Source: Riptortus pedestris (Eukaryota; Arthropoda; Insecta; Hemiptera; Alydidae). Taken from it: a stretch of 64,000 nucleotides of DNA. Location of the stretch: contig CM032233.1 of NCBI GenBank assembly GCA_019009955.1, positions 126,986,001 to 127,050,000 of the forward strand. The letters are read 5' to 3'. Below are positions 58,036 through 64,000 of this stretch, piece by piece. The first letter of the stretch is position 1, and every line of letters begins with the position of its first letter. The notes under the pieces are model-generated. The model ran no database searches. It saw nothing but the letters and a program-made list of their open reading frames with translations, and was not told where the DNA came from. The translations under genes were made by a program, and so were the position numbers.

Positions 58036-58133
58036 GTTCACGTGTGTCCAACTTTGCGAGTGAACACCTTCATAAGCAAATCAAAAGCCAGACTGACTTT
58101 GAGGAAGGTGATATACAAACAGCAATTGAACGG
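58036..58133 (+). CDS. PP2C-type protein phosphatase-like internal exon, intact frame
   Basis: 98 bp between TTATTTCAG and GTAATA; the frame (entering at codon position 2) reads SRVSNFASEHLHKQIKSQTD then FEEGDIQTAIER with no stop. This resembles the segment right after the DGHGG metal-binding motif in PPM/PP2C phosphatases (GG-x-RVANxxxxHLxxxI...GI.xGFL). If so, the preceding exon would end in the Gly codon's first base. No other PP2C exon is recognised in the window, and the strand is opposite to islet. Could be a captured or stranded exon, or part of a gene overlapping the islet intron. Confidence 0.5.
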
Positions 58134-58322
58134 GTAATAATAATATTGTTATTATTCTAACGTACTTAGCTTCTTACTACGAAAAACAGGTAGTGAGAGT
58201 ACAGTTGGGAAAGTTACTCATTTTCGTTATATCTTGGGTAGGATTGATGTATAATTTGACGTAATTTTTCTTCATGAGAACAACCTCAATAGCCGATTTC
58301 TCTCAAGGGAGATGTTGTTAAA
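58134..58322 (+). mobile_element. Duplicated intron flank and RC1 3'-end fragment
   Basis: 58134-58200 matches the flank of the broken exon copy; 58215-58322 is an RC1 3' end (CTCATTTTCGTTATATCTTG, hairpin TCTCTCAAGGGAGA). Confidence 0.5.
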
Positions 58323-58385
58323 AGTATAGTTTGTTTGTGAAAGATAAAAAAAAAAAAAATTGCGACTAGTAAAGCGGTAATAGAC

Positions 58386-58471
<86 letters not shown>

Positions 58472-58900
58472 CGGAAGTTAGCCAATTTTGCAGATTCCTT
58501 TAAGTGAAATCAGCCTGAGGTTGTACTTGTGACAAAAATTTCTTCAAATGTCTATCGATTCTACTCAGGGGATGACGAAAATGTGGTCTGTTCAACATTT
58601 GTTTATATATGTCTGTTAGTGCTCTAGTGTACGCCATTTTTTGTTTGATCGTCACCAAAAACGATATGGAACCGTTTTGTGTAAACCTAAAGATCAAGTT
58701 CGTTAACAACTTTAATCTAACCAGTGGGAGGGGGTTTAGAAGTGGTTAGGTTACATATAGAGGAGGAATTATGAAAATTTAAAATATATCCGTAATATTT
58801 AAAAAATTGTTTAGGATCAATCTTATAGAAAATGAAATGTTCTATAAATGTTGTTATATGCATTAAATCTTATTCCTTAATATTAACCGAAATATTTTCA
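58323..58900 (-). mobile_element. RC1 pieces with TA/GA tract
   Basis: A plus-strand core scrap leads into (TA)n (58391-58433) and (GA)n (58434-58465). A minus-strand copy starts near 58488 (TTGCAGATTCCTTTAAGTG) and continues through the core to about 58900, 5'-truncated. Confidence 0.6.
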
Positions 58901-59585
58901 GTAAACACTCTCCTTTCGCATGTTAACAAGAAGAGAAAATCTGATAGAATCTCTTTTGTATTTAAATTTTCTTTTACGATCTACTCGATAGTGCAGTATG
59001 ATAATCCAAAAATGTTTTTGAAAAATACCCACCATGTTATCTGATTTATCTAGATTTATTTTTAAAGGCGAACTAATAAATCTAGTGAACAGGACGTACA
59101 ATCAAGTAAGAGAATAATATTCTCCCTTTCACCGCCGTCTCTTCAGATCAATGGACGAGACAGTGATTTTTAGATGTAATATCTGAGCAAAATGGAAATT
59201 CTTGCATTTATATTTCACAAAAGAATTGAGTAGGTAAAGAACTGATTCTCTCTTTCAAGAGGAGCTGGCGAAACTCAGAATTTAACAGTTGCTAATATTC
59301 TCTTTGTAAGGGCAAGTCCCAGAAGGGAAGGGGTGAAGTTTAAAGGAGGATCCAGTTTTTAATAAAGTATAAAGACCGAGGGGAATTAAATGGGTTTGTA
59401 ATAAATAAAAAAAGGAGAGAGAGAGAGAAAGAGGGGAAAAAAAAAAAAGAAAAGGAAAGAGGAGAATAAGGGAGGGTAGGAGAGCGGGGGGGGGGTTGGT
59501 AGGGTTTATCGATTCAGCGGTAATCATGTTAAAAGCCGTGGCCCACCTGAACCCTGCTCTCTGCCGGCATCTAGGCACCTCTCTC
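58901..59585. other. Repeat-poor segment with purine-rich run
   Basis: GAGAGAGAGAGAAAGAGGGG and an A/G-rich stretch at 59410-59500. The 98-codon minus frame here is an artefact of that run. No gene recognised. Confidence 0.4.
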
Positions 59586-61765
59586 TGATTAGCTAGCTAC
59601 CATCGTAGGAGCAACTCTCCACTTGCCACTTGCCACTAGCTCTAGGCTCCACCCTCCATCAGCGCCACTTCACCCGCCTTCCATTTCATCACCTCGCATC
59701 TTTTAACTTCAATACACCGAGCACCTTCCTTTTGTTGGGACTTGCTATTACTTGCCCTACCGTACAGCTGACGGGTTTCGCCGACCTCCAATCTCATCAG
59801 CCTCCATGCTTGCTCATATTATAAGGCCACATCAACCCTGCTCTCTTCCAGATTTGAATCCATCTCCCAAAATAGCTGGATAGTTACCTAGCTAATAACC
59901 CATAGTGGAATCTATCATCTTGCCACTAGTTCTACATTCCAGCCATATTAAGCCTCTTCCACGTCCATCAATATACAGGGAAATTCAAAAAGAATACCAT
60001 AACTTTAGGAATTTAAAACTCTGCAAAGAAAAAAGGCAGATCTAATATCTGTCGGCGAGTTAAGGGAGCTATAAATTTTCATTTAGTTGCTCATTTGTTC
60101 ACTTGACGAGGCGCCAGCGTCATTTGATACTAAGATGGCGACCTCTCAACGGAAAGCTTTTTGTGTTACTGAGTACGGCAGAAGTGAATCGATGACAGTT
60201 GTTCAGCGTGCATTTCGCACGAAGTATGGTGTTCAACCTCCTGATAGGTGGTGTATTAAACGTTGGTATAAACAGTTTATAGAGAATGGGTGTTTGTGCA
60301 AAGGGATCACGGGCAGCCCGTGACAGAGCACTTCATCACTGGCCTCCAAGAAGCCCAGACCTTACCACCTGCGACTTTTTCTTATGGGGGTATGTTAAGG
60401 ATATGGTGTTTCGGTCACCTCTCCCAGCCACCATTGATGATTTGAAACAAAAAAATAACAGCAGCTATCCAAACTGTTACGCCTGATATGATAGTTTGAG
60501 TATCGGGATGATATTGCTCGAGTGTCTGGAGGGGTCATATTGAACATTTCTGACCTTGTTTTTGAGTGAAAAAAAAAACTATTTAAATACTCTTTGTAAT
60601 GATGTGTAACAGAAGGTTCTATTATATTTCTTTCATTAAATACACATTTTTAAAGTTGAGGTATTCTTTTTGAATCGACCTTATTGTAAAGCCACGGTAA
60701 CCCCGAGTTGAATCCATTGTTTTGTGGAAACTCTACCTGATTAACTAGCTAGCAGCCTTCGGAGCTGCAGGGCTCCCTAGCAGCAACTTGTCACTAGCTC
60801 TAGGCTCCATCCTCCATCAGCGCTACTTCACCCACCTTCTATCTCATCTGCTTGCATCTTTTAACTTCAATACACCGAGCACCTTCCTATTGTTGGGACT
60901 TGCTATTACTTGCCCTACCATGCAGCCCAAGGGTTTCGCCGACCTCCAATCATATCACCCTCAATAAGTCTGGTCTCTGACGGATGGAGTGAATCCATCC
61001 CCCTGAATAGCTGGGCCTAGTTAATAAACCCTAGCGCAATCTAGCATTTTGCCATTAGCTCTACGTACCATCCACATAAATCCCCTCCCCCCCTCCCTTC
61101 AACACCAATATATTGTAAGGCAATGTAAATCCTGTTCTCTGCCTCTATCTCTCTCCATGCGTTTTGAGGGAACTCTACCTGATTAGCAACCGCCTACCTT
61201 TACTAGTCCCTAGCCACTATTTTTTTCTCTTTTTTTTTCCCACCTCTGCCCCCCCCCCGCTGTACCTTTGGGTTTCCCCATACCAGCAGTCTCCATTTAA
61301 TAAGAGATATAAAATTTTGAATAGATAAATTGGGCCAGGTAACTTAGCATAGCTCACCGTGCACGACTAAGCATAAAAGTGCAACATTTGGGAGATTTAG
61401 TTTAATTCCGAAAAGTTCTAGTGGAACCCTCAGCTGCGACTCCTTTGTCCCTAGCCACTAGCTCTGAAGCCCAGCCTCCATGTTCACCACTTCTCCCATC
61501 TTCCATCTCATCACCTCGCATCTTTTAACTTCAATACAACGAGCACTGTCCTTTTGTTGGGGCTTGTGGTTACTTCCCAACTGCAGAGCCACGATTTTTA
61601 CAAACCTCCAATCCGCATTACCTTTACGCTCGCTCATACTAAAAGACTACGTTAACCCCTGAGGGAACTCTACCTGACCTGCTTGGAACTTGCCACCAGC
61701 TGTAGACTCCACCCTCCATCAATTCCACTACACCCACCTACCATCTCATCTTTTGATTTGATTAC
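59586..61765. repeat. Degenerate ~460-bp tandem array interrupted by a mariner-like element
   Basis: Units share TTGCCACTAGCTCTAGGCTC, CACCCTCCATCAGCG, CATCTTTTAACTTCAATACA, CGAGCACCTTCC and TTTCGCCGACCTCCAATC. Unit starts lie near 59615, 60788, 61455 and 61682; the first two are about 460 bp apart once the 706-bp insertion is removed. The third unit has extra sequence (61205-61400). Non-coding. Confidence 0.75.
59976..60681 (+). mobile_element. Internally deleted mariner/Tc1-superfamily element
   Basis: Ends CAGGGAAATTCAAAAAGAAT and (inverted) AGGTCGATTCAAAAAGAAT; TA at 59974-59975 and 60682-60683. ATG at 60135 starts MATSQRKAFCVTEYGRSES, continuing with VVQRAFRTKYGVQPPDR and IKRWYKQFIENG, a transposase N-terminal helix-turn-helix. 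Then a frame change into HHWPPRSPDLTTCDFFLWG and PLPATIDDLK, the region around the last catalytic acid. The middle of the DDE domain is deleted, so the copy is non-autonomous. Confidence 0.85.
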
Positions 61766-61970
61766 TATCGAACCTACATAAGCCTCTAGGATCAACTAGC
61801 CACTTGCCTACAATCAACCCGCTTCAGCATTTTGTATCCAGTCTAATTATATAAAGGTCTTCAGCCGTGAACATTCTTCTATTTAATTTCGATTATAAGT
61901 TAAGTAAATTTCTTATTACTACCCTTTACTACTTTTATTTTTGATACGTATATATATATATATAAAAAAT
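61766..61970. other. Short unrecognised segment with TA tract
   Basis: Small TA run at 61951-61964; nothing else recognised. Confidence 0.4.
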
Positions 61971-61973
61971 AAT

Positions 61974-62384
61974 ATGGCAAAACAAGTCTTCCAAAGCAAA
62001 AGGGTTTTAACTAATAAACATATAAGCATGGATACTAAAAAAATGTTTGCATGGAGTGTACTGCTTTACGGGAGAGAAAGTAGGACTCTCCACAAAAAGG
62101 GTATCAGAGATTGGAAGCAATGTAAATGCGAATCTGTCATAGACTAGAACAAGTTAAACTCAAAGAAATCCAACTTGGAAGTTCTAAATGAGGTAAGTTC
62201 GGGCAAAAGTCTTATCAGGGCGTCGGAAAAAAGGAGAGGGAAACTTCTTGGATATATCATAAGATCCTTGGGTTTAGGGGAAAAGATTAGAAAATCCAAT
62301 TTTGAGGATGTCAATCGTATTATGGATTTCGGTGGTTATACTAATTCTGAAAAAAGACAATGGTTGCAACTAAAAAGCCTTTAA
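61974..62384 (+). pseudogene. LINE C-terminal remnant next to the LIM2 exon donor
   Basis: Reads KQVFQSKRVLTNKHISMDTK then WSVLLYGRESRTLHKK and, after frameshifts, EVLNEVSSGKSLIRASEKRR and KLLGYIIR. This is the LINE pattern WSVLLYGCETWTL...EVL..V...RSL...I..RR.K.IGH..R seen in RTE/CR1-like reverse-transcriptase C-termini. Interrupted frames show it is dead. It ends about 30 bp from the islet donor site, on the opposite strand. Confidence 0.7.
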
Positions 62385-62417
62385 ATCATGATATAAATAT
62401 AAAAAAAGCGGACTTAC

Positions 62418-62695
62418 CCGAGTTGGAGCCTTCGTTGTGGAGCAAACTGTTGTTATTGGAGATGCTGGTGTTATTGTTATTATTTTCTCCGTTGGTAGCT
62501 TTCTCGAGGACTTCGTGGTCTTCCTTGCAGAAGAGGCCGTCTTCCCGGAGAGCGAACTCATCGCCGGGTATTAGCTGCCGCTCACAGGCCGAGCAGCGGA
62601 AACACTCGATGTGGTAGATCTTGGTCTTGGCTCGCATAACAAAGTCATTTTTACTGAAGCTTAAACTGCACTTATCACACTTGGTCCCAAATAAC
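62418..62695 (-). CDS. tup: islet (tailup) exon encoding the LIM2 domain
   Basis: Internal exon of a LIM-homeodomain transcription factor of the Islet class, which in animals specifies motor neurons and other cell types. The translation reads LFGTKCDKC, then [10 protein letters not shown] and LFCKEDH, giving the eight zinc ligands of a LIM domain (CxxC, HxxC, CxxC, CxxH). The stretches [11 protein letters not shown] and [18 protein letters not shown] are near-identical to known Islet proteins. An Asn-rich linker follows. The acceptor (pyrimidine tract ending TTTTCAG at 62696-62697) and donor (GTAAGT at 62412-62417) are both good. Length 278 bp; enters at the third codon base and leaves after the first (phase 1). 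The exon carrying LIM1 must lie beyond 64000. Confidence 0.95.
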
Positions 62696-62717
62696 CTGAA
62701 AAGAAAAAAGAAAAAAA

Positions 62718-62935
62718 AAATTATTTCTTGCAATGTATTGATTAAATTAAGAGAATGATAGTAGATCACGGACCAACCAATGAACAAAGAGGTATTCCTT
62801 ATTTATTTTAGCATATTTCTCTTAAGGGATATCATCTATTGAAGTTGCACTCATAACGCGATTTTCGAAAAGTTTCTTCAAATGTCCGTCGATCCTACCC
62901 AAGAGTTGACAAGAATGAGGTCCAAAACTTTATAT
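62718..62935 (-). repeat. Segment duplicated at 63455-63620, including an RC1 3' end
   Basis: ATGTATTGATTAAATTAAGA, AATGATAGTAGATCACGGAC and CTTATTTATTTTAGCATATT recur at 63455-63540. It continues into an RC1 3' end (ACGCGATTTTCG, CGATCCTACCC) at 62806-62935. Confidence 0.65.
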
Positions 62936-62999
62936 ATAAATGAATAGATCGTTTCTACTAGGTAATATTATAGATGCTGTGCTTGTTTGTAGAGGTTTG

Positions 63000-63340
63000 T
63001 TGTCAATGTTTATGAAAGAAACGTAGTTAAGGCTAATATTACGAGAACTTTATTTTCTATTCCTCAGCGCTAAATATCCATGTATATAACATTGAATCAA
63101 CATATTTCGCTTTTGTATTCAGCTAATACAATTTGTACCGATAACTAATTTGTTAGGGATAAGTCTTAGTTTATGCCGATATTTCGAGAATCTTTATTTT
63201 CTCTTCTTCAGGGCAAGACTAAAGATCCTTAAAAACTATTACACATGACTATTGCACTTAGGGCTAGGGTTACCAACATTGACCAACACTCCAAAAAGAA
63301 TAACAACACCATATATAAATATAACCTTGTATAAAAAAAC
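63000..63340. mobile_element. Penelope-like terminus fragments
   Basis: 63000-63066: GTTGTCAATGTTTATGAAAG, TATTCCTCAGCGC. 63157-63210: TTAGTTTATGCCGATATTTC, TTCTTCAGGGCAAGACTAAA (as in the 8199 palindrome). 63270-63330: ACCAACATTGACCAACACTC, CAACACCATATATAAATATA, AACCTTGTATA. Confidence 0.5.
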
Positions 63341-63344
63341 AAAA

Positions 63345-63416
<72 letters not shown>
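63341..63416. repeat. AC then AT microsatellite
   Basis: (AC)n at about 63344-63381 followed by (AT)n to 63416, immediately after a Penelope-like end. Confidence 0.9.
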
Positions 63417-63418
<2 letters not shown>

Positions 63419-63454
63419 GATTAACATTAATATTATTAAATAAAAATATTTGAA

Positions 63455-63665
63455 ATGTATTGATTAAATAAAGGGAATAATAGTAGATCACGGACTAACT
63501 AATGAACATATAGGTATTTCTTATTTATTTTAGCATATTTATCTTTAGGAATATCATCTAATGAAGTTCTACTCATAACGCGATTTTCGAAAAATTTCTT
63601 CAAATGCCCATCGATCCTAAGTTCTGTTTGATCGTTACTAACCTCGATGTGTATAAGTTCTATAT
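63455..63665 (-). repeat. Second copy of the 62718 segment with an RC1 3' end
   Basis: Matches 62718-62890; RC1 part at 63527-63650 (TTTTAGCATATTTATCTTTA, CGCGATTTTCGAAAAATTTC), then a jump to the RC1 core (TTGATCGTTACTAACCTCG). Confidence 0.6.
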
Positions 63666-63715
63666 AAATTTGTGGATGATGTTCAAGAACTTCTCATTCT
63701 TGGAGTATGTTATTT

Positions 63716-64000
63716 TTACCAGATTCCCCTGAACGTAAATCAGTTATTGAGGTTGTATTCATGACTCAATTTTCGAAACATTACTTCAAATGGCTATTGA
63801 TCCTACCTAGTAGATGACTAAGATAAGGTCCTCTCAAAATTATATATATATACACTTATCTGTTAGCACTCTAGAGGACGAAATGTTTGTTAGATCGTTA
63901 CCAAACTCACATACGACGTATAGGACGACATGTATTTATATAAAACTGAAGTAAAGTAATAGAGATATTTGGAATTTTTGATTTACTCCCCCTGTAAAAA
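63716..64000 (-). mobile_element. RC1 element, old, running off the window end
   Basis: ACCAGATTCCCCTGAACGT, short TA tract (63840-63851), core (CGTTACCAAACTC, ATAGAGATATTTGG). The 5' side is cut by the window. Confidence 0.55.

Larger units (their letters stand above)
20112..62417 (-). other. 42.3-kb islet intron between the LIM2 and homeodomain exons
   Basis: Inferred from matching splice sites and phases at both ends. It is filled mainly with transposon copies. No further Islet exon was seen inside, and the phase match makes an extra obligatory exon unnecessary, although a small alternative exon cannot be excluded. Confidence 0.85.

Noticed and set aside
59282..59578. 98-codon hydrophobic minus-strand frame
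   Set aside because: Composition comes from the purine-rich run on the plus strand; no homology recognised.

Overview
The window comes from a eukaryote, almost certainly an insect or other arthropod. It is very AT-rich and dominated by interspersed repeats. The only host gene I can place firmly is islet (tailup), on the minus strand. Two of its exons are present: the LIM2 exon (62418-62695) and the homeodomain exon (19822-20111). Both have proper splice sites, and their phases fit each other exactly (phase 1 to phase 1), so nearly the whole window is the 42.3-kb intron between them plus flanking intron on both sides. The first LIM domain and the C-terminal exons lie outside the window or were not recognised.

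The intron is packed with a non-autonomous repeat family, provisionally named RC1 here. I count roughly 25 long copies and at least as many fragments, on both strands, from one end of the window to the other. An RC1 copy begins with a small hairpin (ACGCAG-GGG-CTGCGT), carries AGCAGATTTCCC just inside, has a simple-sequence tract (usually TA) at a fixed internal place, and ends with a GATTTCCC/GGGAAATC hairpin followed by CTAA. There are no terminal inverted repeats at the tips and usually no target duplication. Three copies are joined head to tail at identical junctions. This architecture resembles Helitron/Helentron-derived elements of the HINE/DINE-1 type. Three 5'-half variants occur: S (about 620 bp), L (about 950 bp) and C (diverged).

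Other mobile DNA in order: an R2-like endonuclease-domain remnant (287-839); a Jockey-type LINE 3' end (4108-4808); three copies of an unclassified element with internal ~290-bp repeats (6077, 10455, 51318), two of them in TA tracts; palindromic Penelope-like termini (8199-8412, 15777-16115); a hAT relic with an 8-bp target duplication (18791-19324); a tRNA-derived SINE family with target duplications (31998-33191, 40773-41003); a CMC/Chapaev-like element with a frameshifted zinc-knuckle ORF (41689-42870); a Tc1 relic (54854-55468); an internally deleted mariner-like element (59976-60681); and LINE reverse-transcriptase scraps (30269, 61974). Several are nested, which gives relative ages.

Non-TE oddities are a 1.4-kb minisatellite built on the palindrome CAGATATCTG (28745-30148), a degenerate ~460-bp tandem array (59586-61765), a 375-bp CT tract (7771-8146), and two copies of a 98-bp PP2C-phosphatase-like exon in antisense to islet (56058-56155, broken; 58036-58133, intact). 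Several GC-richer, repeat-free islands may hold islet cis-regulatory DNA.
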